A stretch of 34,711 nucleotides of DNA from Pseudomonadota bacterium (GTDB lineage: Bacteria > Pseudomonadota > Alphaproteobacteria > Rhizobiales > Xanthobacteraceae): the NCBI GenBank assembly GCA_023386635.1, contig JAEWJH010000014.1:1-34711 (forward strand), read 5' to 3'. The notes below the pieces were generated by a model. It was not told the DNA's origin. It saw nothing but the letters and a program-made list of their open reading frames with translations, and searched no databases. The position numbers and the translations under genes are program-made. This document shows positions 1-10,638 of this stretch, piece by piece (position 1 is the stretch's first letter; every line of letters begins with the position of its first letter).

Positions 1-3690
<3,690 letters not shown>

Positions 3691-3831
3691 CCCGCGTCGA
3701 TGTGTGGGTGCCCACCGCCCACTTATGTTGCGATGCAAAGACCGCGGTTTGATGCGGCGATTTTGATAGTGCCGCCGCGTCAAATTCCGCTATGAAAAGC
3801 GCATAGAAACGTAACAGGTGGGGGATACGCC

Positions 3832-4812
3832 ATGTCATTCGTCGTGCGTCTACTGTCGGGCCTGGTGTTCGGCGCTTTGACCCTTCTTCCGACGCTGCAA
3901 ACGGCCTCGGCGCAATCTTCTTGGCCGACACGGCCGGTGCGGCTGATCCTGCCGCTTGGCGCCGGTTCGGGCGTCGATGTGACGGCTCGCCTGATGGGCG
4001 ATCGGCTCTCGAAAATCTGGAACCAGCCGGTGGTGGTGGAAAACCGTCCGGGTGGCGACAGCATCATCGCCATGACCACGGTGATCAACGCCAATGACGA
4101 CCACATGCTGCTGATGACGCCGGCGTCGTCGTTCACCGCGCATCCGTATCTGCATGACTCGCTGCCTTACAAGTTCAGCGATCTGAAGCCGATCGCGCGG
4201 GTGTCGAACACCATCGTCGTCGTCGCGGTGCCGGCGGAACTCGGCGCGAACTCGATCAAGGACCTGGTCGCCAAGGTGAAAGCCCAGCCGGGCAAGCTCA
4301 ACTGGGCGACGGCGACCGGCGCCAACGATCTGATGTTCCTCGGCTGGCTGAAGGCCGCCGGGCTCAACATGATCAAGGTGCCGTACAAGAACACGGTCGA
4401 TGCGGTGAGCGATCTCGCGCAGAACCGCATCCAGGCCTACGTCGCGGCTTATGCGATCGTGCGGCCGCGGGTGCAGGAAGGCAAAGTGAAGATCATCGCG
4501 CTGTCGAACACCAAGCGCGTGCCGGGCCTGCCGGATATTCCGACCTCGACCGAGCAGGGCGCGCCCGAACTGACGCTCGACGGGCTGGTCGGCCTGTTCG
4601 GACCGAAGACCATGTCGGATGCCGTGCGCGACAAGATCGCGGCGGATGTGATGACGGTGATGAAGGAGCCGGACGTGGTCGCGCGCCTGACGCCGGGCGG
4701 CCAGACCGTCAGCCCCGGTTCGCCGAAGGAATTTGCCGACGAGATCAACAGCCAGCGGGAAACGGTGGCGAAGATCGGCGACGGTCTCGGCGTGAAGAAG
4801 GCGGCGGAGTAG
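3832..4812 (+). CDS. Tripartite tricarboxylate transporter substrate-binding protein (Bug/TctC family)
   Basis: This is a periplasmic solute-binding protein of 326 aa, the usual family length. A signal peptide of about 27 residues ends at ASA before QSSWPTRPVRLILP, the typical mature start of Bug proteins. The motif PLGAGSGVDVTARL follows, corresponding to the PxxxGGxxDxxAR signature, then VVENRPGG near residue 70. Family members bind carboxylates, amino acids or related small anions; the ligand cannot be read from sequence. No tctA or tctB membrane gene is present, so it is an orphan binding protein, common in this family. The ATG is supported by a strong GGTGGGGGAT ribosome binding site. 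It lies 141 bp after metH and is closed by its own terminator, so it is probably a single transcription unit. Confidence 0.93.
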   Translation: MSFVVRLLSGLVFGALTLLPTLQTASAQSSWPTRPVRLILPLGAGSGVDVTARLMGDRLSKIWNQPVVVENRPGGDSIIAMTTVINANDDHMLLMTPASSFTAHPYLHDSLPYKFSDLKPIARVSNTIVVVAVPAELGANSIKDLVAKVKAQPGKLNWATATGANDLMFLGWLKAAGLNMIKVPYKNTVDAVSDLAQNRIQAYVAAYAIVRPRVQEGKVKIIALSNTKRVPGLPDIPTSTEQGAPELTLDGLVGLFGPKTMSDAVRDKIAADVMTVMKEPDVVARLTPGGQTVSPGSPKEFADEINSQRETVAKIGDGLGVKKAAE

Positions 4813-4841
4813 TCGCCGCGACGCTTCCGTTGATCGATATT

Positions 4842-4869
4842 AAAAGGCCCCGCACGTGGGGCCTTTTTT
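4842..4869 (+). terminator. Intrinsic terminator after the TctC-family gene
   Basis: A perfect 10-bp stem (AAAAGGCCCC at 4842-4851 with GGGGCCTTTT at 4858-4867) encloses the loop GCACGT and runs into six T residues. It lies 29 bp after the stop codon. The A-tract on the left arm could also let it work in the other direction, but no minus-strand gene needs it here. Confidence 0.92.
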
Positions 4870-5000
4870 CATGGCACGGCACGATTGGTTCGCGCCGCGG
4901 CAAGTTCCCCGTAACCATTCCTTCACCATAGAAAAATCACGGCGGCGGCTCGCCGGTATCGTTGAGAAGCCGTTAAACGAATACCTCGCATTTTCGGAGC

Positions 5001-6347
5001 ATGTCGCGTGCAGTTCGCCGGTATCTGTTGAGTGCCATGGCCATGCTGACGCTCGCTGCGTGCGGGCGCGGAATGGTGTCGTTCGAGGAGCGCCCGGCGT
5101 GGCGCGCCGAGGCCGAGCAGAGCTGTCTCAAGTCGGGTGCGGTGAAGGTCTCGACGGCGGTCGCGCAAATGGACCCGATCACCGGTCCCGGCATGTGCGG
5201 CGCGGAGTTTCCGCTGAAGGTCGCGGCGCTCGGCAGCATGAATTCCGCTGTCGGTTATGCCGACGATCTGCGCCCGCCGGGCGCGATTCCGCGCGGCGCG
5301 CAGCCGCGCTGGCCGATCGCGCGCGCGCCGGCGAACGACCCGCCGCAGGGCGGCTACGGATCGCAGGTGCTGCAGGCGCCGGGCGGCGGCAATGCGGTGA
5401 TCTCGTCCAGCGGCGAGCCGATGGTGATCGCGCCGCCGCGCGGCAATTCCAATTTCCCTGAATACGGCAGCGTGCCGCCGCCATCGGCCCGGCCGGGTTA
5501 TGCGCCGGCCAATGCGCCGTTCGGCGCGCAACCCGTGCGCGTGGCCCCGCCGCCGGAGCTTGAGCCCGAGGAAGACGACGACGTTCCGGACGATGCAATC
5601 CGTCCAGGGCAGGGTTCTGCGCCGGCGACACGTCCGGCCTATACGCCGCCGCCCGCCGCGTCACCGCGCGTACCGCAGATTCCGCAACTCGGTCCGCCGA
5701 AGGGCCTCTACACCGGTAGCGCCACGCCGGTCGCCGTCACGCCGGCGGCGACGCTCGCCTGTCCGATCGTGTCGGCGCTCGACCAGTGGGTCGCGAATAC
5801 AGTGCAGCCGGCCGCGCATCGCTGGTTCGGCCAGCCGGTAGTCGAGATCAAGCAGATCTCCGCTTACTCCTGCCGCGGAATGAACGGGCAGCCCGGCGCG
5901 CGCATCTCCGAACATGCGTTCGGCAATGCTCTCGACATCGCCGCTTTCGTGCTCGCCGACGGCCGCAAGGTCACCGTGAAGAAGAACTGGAACGGCGCGC
6001 CTGACGAGCAGGCGTTCCTGCACGATGTGCAGGGCGGGGCGTGCGAGACGTTCACCACGGTGCTCGCGCCCGGTTCGAACAAATATCACTACGACCACAT
6101 CCATGTGGATTTGATGCGGCGCGCCAGCCGCCGTCTCATCTGCCAGCCGGCGGCGATCGACGGCCGCGTCGCCTTTGCGCGCGCGCAGAGCCGGTACGCC
6201 GGCCGTGGCGCCGCCGATCCGGGCATTACCGGCTCGATCAAGCAGCTTGTCGAGAAATATGCGATCGCCGGCGAAGACGGCGTGTTCGACGACGACGATG
6301 AATCGTCGCTACCGAAGAAGCGCGTCAGCCACCAGACCCGCAAATAG
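5001..6347 (+). CDS. Extensin-like C-terminal domain lipoprotein
   Basis: A 448-aa exported protein. The N-terminus MSRAVRRYLLSAMAMLTLAAC gives a lipoprotein signal with lipobox LAAC, Cys21 being the predicted lipidated residue. Residues of about 80-250 are rich in Pro, Ala and Gly and low in complexity, like a wall-spanning linker. From about residue 250 comes the extensin-like domain (PF06904), which resembles metal-dependent M15/clan MD peptidases: SEHAFGNALD places His305 and Asp312 as likely zinc ligands, and HYDHIHVD (residues 363-370) gives the C-terminal His pair. A role at peptidoglycan is inferred from this fold; the true substrate is unknown. The ATG at 5001 gives the complete lipoprotein signal. 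The last 39 nt overlap the 3' end of ubiA on the other strand, with no terminator between them. Confidence 0.9.
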   Translation: MSRAVRRYLLSAMAMLTLAACGRGMVSFEERPAWRAEAEQSCLKSGAVKVSTAVAQMDPITGPGMCGAEFPLKVAALGSMNSAVGYADDLRPPGAIPRGAQPRWPIARAPANDPPQGGYGSQVLQAPGGGNAVISSSGEPMVIAPPRGNSNFPEYGSVPPPSARPGYAPANAPFGAQPVRVAPPPELEPEEDDDVPDDAIRPGQGSAPATRPAYTPPPAASPRVPQIPQLGPPKGLYTGSATPVAVTPAATLACPIVSALDQWVANTVQPAAHRWFGQPVVEIKQISAYSCRGMNGQPGARISEHAFGNALDIAAFVLADGRKVTVKKNWNGAPDEQAFLHDVQGGACETFTTVLAPGSNKYHYDHIHVDLMRRASRRLICQPAAIDGRVAFARAQSRYAGRGAADPGITGSIKQLVEKYAIAGEDGVFDDDDESSLPKKRVSHQTRK

Positions 6348-7232
6348 GATCAGGCCGGCATCGCGGTTCGACTTGAAGACGCGCAGGCACAGTGCCGGAT
6401 CGTCGATGTCGAGCCGCATCACCTGCCAGCCGAGATGCACGGCGAACGCCGCGAGGGCGATACCCGAGATGACGCCGCCGCCGGCCAGCCAGATGGCAAT
6501 GCCGATCAAGATAACGGCCGCGCTGTAGAAAACCGCAAGCATCTGCTGCGTCGTTTCGCCGAACAGCAGCGCCGTCGACTTGATGCCGATCAGCGCATCG
6601 TCCTCACGGTCCTGATGCGCATAGATGGTGTCGTAGGCGATCACCCAGGAGATCGAGCCGGCGTAGAGGAGCAGCGCCGGCGCGTCGAGGCGACCGAACA
6701 CACAGGCCCAGCCCTGCAGCGCGCCCCATGAGAAGGCGAGGCCGAGGCCGATCTGCGGCCAGTAGGTGACGCGCTTCATGAAGGGATAGACCGCGACCAC
6801 TGCCAGCGAGGCGATGCCGCAGGCGATGGCGAAGGCGTTGAATTGCAACAGAACGACGAGTCCGACCAGCGCCTGTGCGACGAGCCAGAGATACGCCTGC
6901 GTGACGCTGACCTGCCCGGACGGGATCGGCCGCGAACGGGTGCGCTCGACGCTGCCGTCGAGGTCGCGGTCGACTAGATCGTTCCAGGTGCAGCCGGCGC
7001 CACGCATGGCGAACGCGCCGATGAAGAACAAGCCGATAAGCCAAGGATCGACACGTTGCCCCGCCGCGAGCGCGGCGATGCCGGCCGACCACCAGCACGG
7101 CATCAACAGCAGCCAGGAGCCGATCGGGCGGTCGAGGCGGGAGAGCCGGAGATAGGGTCGTGCGGCCGCGGGGGCGAGACTGTCGACCCAGTTGCCGGTC
7201 GCATCGGCGACGCGGCCGGCGCTGTCGGTCAT
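6309..7232 (-). CDS. ubiA: 4-hydroxybenzoate octaprenyltransferase
   Basis: This integral membrane prenyltransferase attaches the polyprenyl tail to 4-hydroxybenzoate in ubiquinone synthesis. It is 307 aa with about eight hydrophobic segments. The first Asp-rich motif, NDLVDRDLD, uses Asn84, Asp85, Asp88 and Asp92 to hold magnesium diphosphate; the second, AYDTIYAHQD, lies at residues 199-208. The pair YDTIYA plus DREDD is typical of UbiA rather than of haem or chlorophyll prenyltransferases. The start codon overlaps the stop of the upstream secreted-protein gene by 4 nt (ATGA at 7229-7232), suggesting translational coupling. Its 3' end runs 39 nt into the convergent extensin-like gene. Divergent rsmE lies beyond the coupled gene. 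Confidence 0.97.
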   Translation of the reverse strand: MTDSAGRVADATGNWVDSLAPAAARPYLRLSRLDRPIGSWLLLMPCWWSAGIAALAAGQRVDPWLIGLFFIGAFAMRGAGCTWNDLVDRDLDGSVERTRSRPIPSGQVSVTQAYLWLVAQALVGLVVLLQFNAFAIACGIASLAVVAVYPFMKRVTYWPQIGLGLAFSWGALQGWACVFGRLDAPALLLYAGSISWVIAYDTIYAHQDREDDALIGIKSTALLFGETTQQMLAVFYSAAVILIGIAIWLAGGGVISGIALAAFAVHLGWQVMRLDIDDPALCLRVFKSNRDAGLILFAGLVADALLR

Positions 7233-7801
7233 TGGGCGCGGCCGAGCGGCGTCCCTGTGAGGGTGTCGAAGGTGCCGCGGCCGGTGCGCACGTTGCCGGA
7301 ACTGGTGGTCGGCGCGCCGAGCGCGTCACTCAGGGTCGGCGCTGCGGGCCGTCCGCCGCCGCCGCCCCCTTGGGCGGCCACCTTGCAGACCTGGGTACGG
7401 ATTTTCACCGTCTGCTCGTGGTTCTTGCCGAGCTGGTCGACGATCTGCTGCGGGATGCCGCACCAGGGCCCCTGGTCCTTGGCGAATTTCACGAACTTGG
7501 CTTCGGATGTCACCATGTCCTTGAACAGATTGCAGGCTTCCTGCGGCGGCGCTTTGCGCTTGCTGGCGGCCTGGATCGCCGCAGCCTTCTTGGCGGTCGC
7601 GTCACGCAGCGACATGAATTCCTTGAGGCAGGGCGGTTCCTGTCCCGGGGGCGGCGGTCCGCCTTGCGCTTGCGGCGCGGGCGCCTGTGCTTGCGGGGCT
7701 GGCGCCGGGGCGGCCTGCTGAGCCGATGCCGGCGGCAGCGTCAGCGGCAGAGCCGCGACGGTGAGCAGCAGGGCCGGAACAAAGGTCCGGGCAACGGTCA
7801 T
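7229..7801 (-). CDS. Conserved secreted protein of unknown function, coupled to ubiA
   Basis: A 190-aa protein with a clear Sec signal peptide (MTVARTFVPALLLTV... cleaved after ASA, residue 27). A Gln/Pro/Ala-rich spacer follows, then a helical, Lys-rich core with four Cys (in PPCLKEF, EACNLF, WCGIP and QVCKVA), suggesting two periplasmic disulfides. A Gly-rich stretch leads to a conserved-looking tail, GRGTFDTLTGTPLG. The ATG at 7801 is preferred over a longer frame opening at 7927 because it has a GGAAGGAT ribosome binding site and starts directly with the signal peptide. From memory, similar proteins sit beside ubiA in other Bradyrhizobiaceae, but I know of no function. The 4-nt overlap with ubiA implies co-expression. 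Confidence 0.85.
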   Translation of the reverse strand: MTVARTFVPALLLTVAALPLTLPPASAQQAAPAPAPQAQAPAPQAQGGPPPPGQEPPCLKEFMSLRDATAKKAAAIQAASKRKAPPQEACNLFKDMVTSEAKFVKFAKDQGPWCGIPQQIVDQLGKNHEQTVKIRTQVCKVAAQGGGGGGRPAAPTLSDALGAPTTSSGNVRTGRGTFDTLTGTPLGRAQ

Positions 7802-7989
7802 GGCAGATCCTTCCGATTCAAGGCTGTCGTCAGCCAATATAGCCGCAGATTTCCGGGACGGCAGTAGCCGTTCGCCGGTCCAGCTAGCAACCCGATAAAT
7901 CCGGCGAGAACGGGGCGGTTCCTGCATCTTGGCAGGCCGAGGAGGGGGCTCTATGCCTCATCTGGCCGCCAACGACGTTTGTTTGCCAG

Positions 7990-8730
7990 ATGCCCCGATA
8001 CGATTTCCGTAGTCCTCGCCTATTCGTCGATGCCCCGCTTGCTGCGGGTGCGGTGGTGCCGTTGGCGCGCGAGCAGGCGCATTATCTCGGCAATGTCCTG
8101 CGGCTCGGGCCGGACGATGCGGTGCTGGCGTTCAACGGCCGCGACGGCGAATGGCGTGCAACGCTCGCCGGCGGGAAGAAAGTCACGAGCCTTGCCGTCG
8201 CCGAGCAGACCCGGACGCAGTCTGCGGGCGGCGACGTGCATCTGCTTTTCGCGCCGCTCAAACATGCGCGGCTCGACTACATGGTGCAGAAGGCGGTCGA
8301 ACTCGGCGTCTCGCGGCTGGTGCCGATCCTGACGCGACATACACAGGTGGCGCGCGTCAATCTCGAGCGCATGCGCGCCAATGCCATCGAGGCGGCCGAA
8401 CAGTGCGGCGTGCTGGCCGTGCCGGAGGTGGCCGAACCGGTGGCGTTCAATGCGCTGACATTCGGTCCGGAGCGGCTGGTGGTGTTCTGCGACGAGGCGG
8501 CGGATGTCGCCGATCCGCTCGCCGCGCTACGTGCCGCAACGAATGCTCCGACACCGCCGGTGGCGGTAGTGATCGGGCCGGAGGGCGGCTTCACTGAGGA
8601 AGAGCGGGCGCAGTTGCTGCGCGCGCCGTCGGTGGTGCGGCTGGCGCTCGGTCCGCGCATCCTGCGCGCCGACACGGCAGCGGTCGCGGCGCTGACCGTA
8701 GTGCAGGCCGTGCTGGGCGACTGGCGCTAA
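7990..8730 (+). CDS. rsmE: 16S rRNA (uracil(1498)-N(3))-methyltransferase
   Basis: RsmE methylates N3 of U1498 in 16S rRNA using S-adenosylmethionine, acting in the cytoplasm on assembled 30S subunits. The 246-aa protein has the usual length. The N-terminal PUA-like part contains AREQAHYLGNVLRL near residue 27. The C-terminal SPOUT knot holds the diagnostic VIGPEGGFTEEE (Val194 to about residue 205) and LALGPRILRADTA, which line the cofactor pocket; the KHARLDYMVQKAVELGV helix is also typical. The ATG at 7990 is chosen because the MPRYDFRSPRLFV start matches the family; the ribosome binding site is weak. It is transcribed divergently from the ubiA pair and ends just before a tandem repeat. 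Confidence 0.96.
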   Translation: MPRYDFRSPRLFVDAPLAAGAVVPLAREQAHYLGNVLRLGPDDAVLAFNGRDGEWRATLAGGKKVTSLAVAEQTRTQSAGGDVHLLFAPLKHARLDYMVQKAVELGVSRLVPILTRHTQVARVNLERMRANAIEAAEQCGVLAVPEVAEPVAFNALTFGPERLVVFCDEAADVADPLAALRAATNAPTPPVAVVIGPEGGFTEEERAQLLRAPSVVRLALGPRILRADTAAVAALTVVQAVLGDWR

Positions 8731-8739
8731 AGCGCAATC

Positions 8740-8817
8740 AGCGCCGTCTTGGATCCGACAGGCGCGTCAGCGCCGTCTTGGATTCCGACAGGCGCGTCAG
8801 CGCCGTCTTGGATTCCA
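8740..8817. repeat. 30-bp tandem repeat, about 2.6 copies
   Basis: The unit AGCGCCGTCTTGGATTCCGA plus CAGGCGCGTC is present as a 29-nt first copy (8740-8768, one T missing), a full 30-nt copy (8769-8798) and a partial third copy (8799-8817). It begins 9 bp after the rsmE stop. The third copy forms the 3' end of the small lipoprotein gene on the minus strand, so the array probably grew by duplicating that gene's end. Two or three units are far too few for a CRISPR array, and there are no spacers. Confidence 0.9.
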
Positions 8818-9054
8818 CGTGCAGCGGAAGCTGATGTAATTGCCGTAGCCGCGCACCTCGGCGGTCTTCACGGCGAACTTGCCATAGCGCGCGCAATGCT
8901 CTGCAGCCCAGTCCGGCGCGTAATAACGGGCGTCCGGCGTCCATGGGATAATTCCGCCGGTGTCGTTGCCGGTCAGGCCCGGTCCGGGACCGGCGCAGGC
9001 CCCGAGCGACAAGGCGAGAGAGCCCAGGACCGCAAGAGACAATCGGTGCAGCAT
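8797..9054 (-). CDS. Small lipoprotein of unknown function
   Basis: An 85-aa protein starting MLHRLSLAVLGSLALSLGAC, a compact lipoprotein signal with lipobox LGAC and Cys20 as lipidation site. The mature part has GGIIPWTPDARYYAPDWAAEHC, then RYGKFAV and NYISFRCTW, with two further Cys that could pair. This layout resembles small envelope proteins common in Bradyrhizobium, but I know of no function. A longer frame opens at 9120; the start at 9054 is preferred because it begins with the signal peptide, although no strong ribosome binding site is seen for either. The C-terminal NPRRR and the stop lie inside the 30-bp tandem repeat, so the end of the protein may have been altered by repeat growth. 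Confidence 0.72.
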   Translation of the reverse strand: MLHRLSLAVLGSLALSLGACAGPGPGLTGNDTGGIIPWTPDARYYAPDWAAEHCARYGKFAVKTAEVRGYGNYISFRCTWNPRRR

Positions 9055-9257
9055 GACGGGGTCCGCCTTATCGAGAGTGGCGCGGGCGAAGCACCCGCAT
9101 TCATGACGCAGCCTAATCATAGCTGCCGCAGCCGGTCCATGCGCCAGCCAGCAAGGGCGGCACGCTCATCCACAGTACGTCCCTCCAGACGATGCGAATC
9201 CGCGCCGTCTTGTGTTCCGCTATGCTACGCTCGACCCGCTGAGAGAAGGAGAGTTCC

Positions 9258-9716
9258 ATGCGGCTGTGGCGTCTGGTGAGCGGTGCGATTCTGGGAGCAG
9301 CCCTGTTTACGCTTTCGCAGGCTATCCAACCTGCATCCGCCGCCGGGTTCTTTGAGAAGCAGATCTACATGACCGGCCCGCGCTATGAAGGGCTGCTGCC
9401 GGCCTGCGAGGCAGGCCTGAGCATCGTCAGCTCCCGCTTCGCCGAGAAGGAAAGCCGGTTCTGGAATTCCGATCTGCAGATCCTCGGCTACGAGCATGTG
9501 CGCGAGACGGCCTATCGGCCGTGGGCGGCGGACACCATTCCGCGCCGCTACTGCACTGCGCGGGCGCTGGTGTCCGACGGCCGCCGTCATACCGTCTACT
9601 ATTCGATCGGCGAGGACACCGGCTTTCTCGGCGCCAGTTGGGGCGTCGATTTCTGCGTGGTCGGACTCGACCGCAACATGGCCTACAATCCCGGATGCAA
9701 GATGGCGCGCCCCTGA
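9258..9716 (+). CDS. Small secreted protein of unknown function
   Basis: A 152-aa protein with a Sec signal peptide ending near ASA (residue 28), before AGFFEKQIYMTGPRYEG. The mature domain has four Cys (PACEAG, RYCTAR, DFCVVG, PGCKMA), consistent with two disulfides in the periplasm, and several aromatic residues. There are no membrane segments after the signal and no catalytic motif I recognise. The start is well supported by AAGGAGAG just upstream. It lies 118 bp before the RNase T2 gene on the same strand with a LexA-type box between them, so the two need not be co-transcribed. It looks like a conserved hypothetical of Bradyrhizobiaceae, stated from memory of similar sequences only. Confidence 0.82.
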   Translation: MRLWRLVSGAILGAALFTLSQAIQPASAAGFFEKQIYMTGPRYEGLLPACEAGLSIVSSRFAEKESRFWNSDLQILGYEHVRETAYRPWAADTIPRRYCTARALVSDGRRHTVYYSIGEDTGFLGASWGVDFCVVGLDRNMAYNPGCKMARP

Positions 9717-9730
9717 TCGCTCCGACTTTT

Positions 9731-9745
9731 GTTCTTGAAATGTTC
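9731..9745. promoter_or_regulatory. Candidate LexA (SOS) box upstream of RNase T2
   Basis: The sequence GTTC-TTGAAAT-GTTC fits the alphaproteobacterial LexA operator GTTC-N7-GTTC exactly and sits in a T-rich stretch, as such boxes usually do. It lies about 90 bp before the RNase T2 start. Only eight bases are fixed, so an exact match somewhere in 35 kb can occur by chance; its intergenic place and T-rich flanks make it better than random. Confidence 0.4.
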
Positions 9746-9834
9746 TTTTGAGCGTGCGACGCTGCAACCCTGAGGTTGCGGCGGTTGCCGCGCGTGCCCG
9801 GTGATGGCGTGGGCGACAAGCTGGGGGATTTGGC

Positions 9835-10524
9835 ATGATGCGTTGGCTTTCTCGCGCCGTGCTGGCGGCGACGATCGCGGTTCTGTGCGGTCACGCGGCG
9901 CTGGCCCAACCCTATGGGCAGGACCGCCGGCAGAACGCGCCGGGCAAGTTCGACTTCTATGTGCTGGCTCTGTCGTGGTCGCCCTCCTATTGCGAGGCGG
10001 CGAGCGAGCGCGGGCGCGGCAATCGCACCGATCAACAATGCGGCGCGCGGCGGTTCTCGTTCGTGGTTCACGGCCTATGGCCGCAATACGAGCGCGGATT
10101 CCCGCAATACTGTCAGGTGCCGGCACCGCGACTCAACCGGCAGATCGTGTCGAGCATGCTCGACCTGATGCCGAGCCCGCGGCTCGTTTTCCATGAGTGG
10201 GACACGCACGGCACCTGCTCCGGCCTGTCCGCATCCGGCTATTTCGAGAGCGTACGCAAGGCGCGTGCGGTGGTGAAAATTCCCGAACGCTTCATCGATC
10301 TGGAGCAGCACACGACGGTGACGCCGGACGAGGTCGAGCAGGCTTTCATTGCCGCCAATCCGGGACTGCCGACCGACGCGATTTCGGTGACGTGCGACTC
10401 GCGCCGTCTCAGCGAGGTGCGGGTCTGCATGAGCAAGGAATTTGGTTTTCGCGCCTGCCCCGAGCAGGAGCGCCGCGCCTGCCGCCGCGACAAGCTGGTG
10501 ATGCCGCCGGTGCGCGGCGGCTAG
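9835..10524 (+). CDS. Secreted ribonuclease T2 family protein
   Basis: An endoribonuclease that cleaves RNA through a 2',3'-cyclic phosphate, exported to the periplasm or outside. The 229-aa protein has a signal peptide ending about residue 24 (ALA before QPYGQ). Both family active-site motifs are intact: CAS1 as FVVHGLWPQ with His79, and CAS2 as HEWDTHGTC with His120, Glu121 and His125. Several Cys suggest disulfides. The tandem ATG codons at 9835 and 9838 leave one residue of doubt about the start; GGGGGAT is the ribosome binding site. Bacterial members such as E. coli RNase I scavenge RNA in the periplasm. The upstream LexA-type box would be an unusual control for this family. Confidence 0.95.
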   Translation: MMRWLSRAVLAATIAVLCGHAALAQPYGQDRRQNAPGKFDFYVLALSWSPSYCEAASERGRGNRTDQQCGARRFSFVVHGLWPQYERGFPQYCQVPAPRLNRQIVSSMLDLMPSPRLVFHEWDTHGTCSGLSASGYFESVRKARAVVKIPERFIDLEQHTTVTPDEVEQAFIAANPGLPTDAISVTCDSRRLSEVRVCMSKEFGFRACPEQERRACRRDKLVMPPVRGG

Positions 10525-10538
10525 CACCCATGGCGTAT

Positions 10539-10568
10539 TTCAAGCGAAGCGGCACCGGTTCGCTTGAA
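10539..10568. repeat. Dispersed palindromic repeat (REP-like hairpin)
   Basis: Perfect 10-bp arms TTCAAGCGAA (10539-10548) and TTCGCTTGAA (10559-10568) flank GCGGCACCGG. From memory, very similar elements with a core like ACCGGTTCGC are scattered through Bradyrhizobium-type genomes. It lies between RNase T2 and rlmJ and may end RNase T2 transcripts, although there is no strong U-tract. Confidence 0.7.
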
Positions 10569-10638
10569 GAAAGTGCCATCAAATAAGGCCCGGATCAGCG
10601 CTGTTTGACGCGCCGCGCGGCTCGGCTAAACCGGCGCG

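Noticed and set aside
3691..3831. Terminator or riboswitch between metH and the TctC-family gene
   Set aside because: A short GTGGG/CCCAC palindrome exists near 3705, but with a 2-nt loop and no T-run; no aptamer pattern was recognised.
4911..4931. A CtrA-like site (TAACCAT then ACCAT) before the extensin-like gene
   Set aside because: The match to TTAACCAT is poor in the first base and in the second half; too degenerate to claim.
8740..8817. Possible CRISPR array
   Set aside because: Units are directly adjacent with no spacers, only about 2.6 copies, and no cas genes are present.
8738..8944. A minus-strand frame with repeated ESKTALTRLS units
   Set aside because: The repeated peptide arises only from the 30-bp tandem repeat read in another frame; the lipoprotein frame has the signal peptide.
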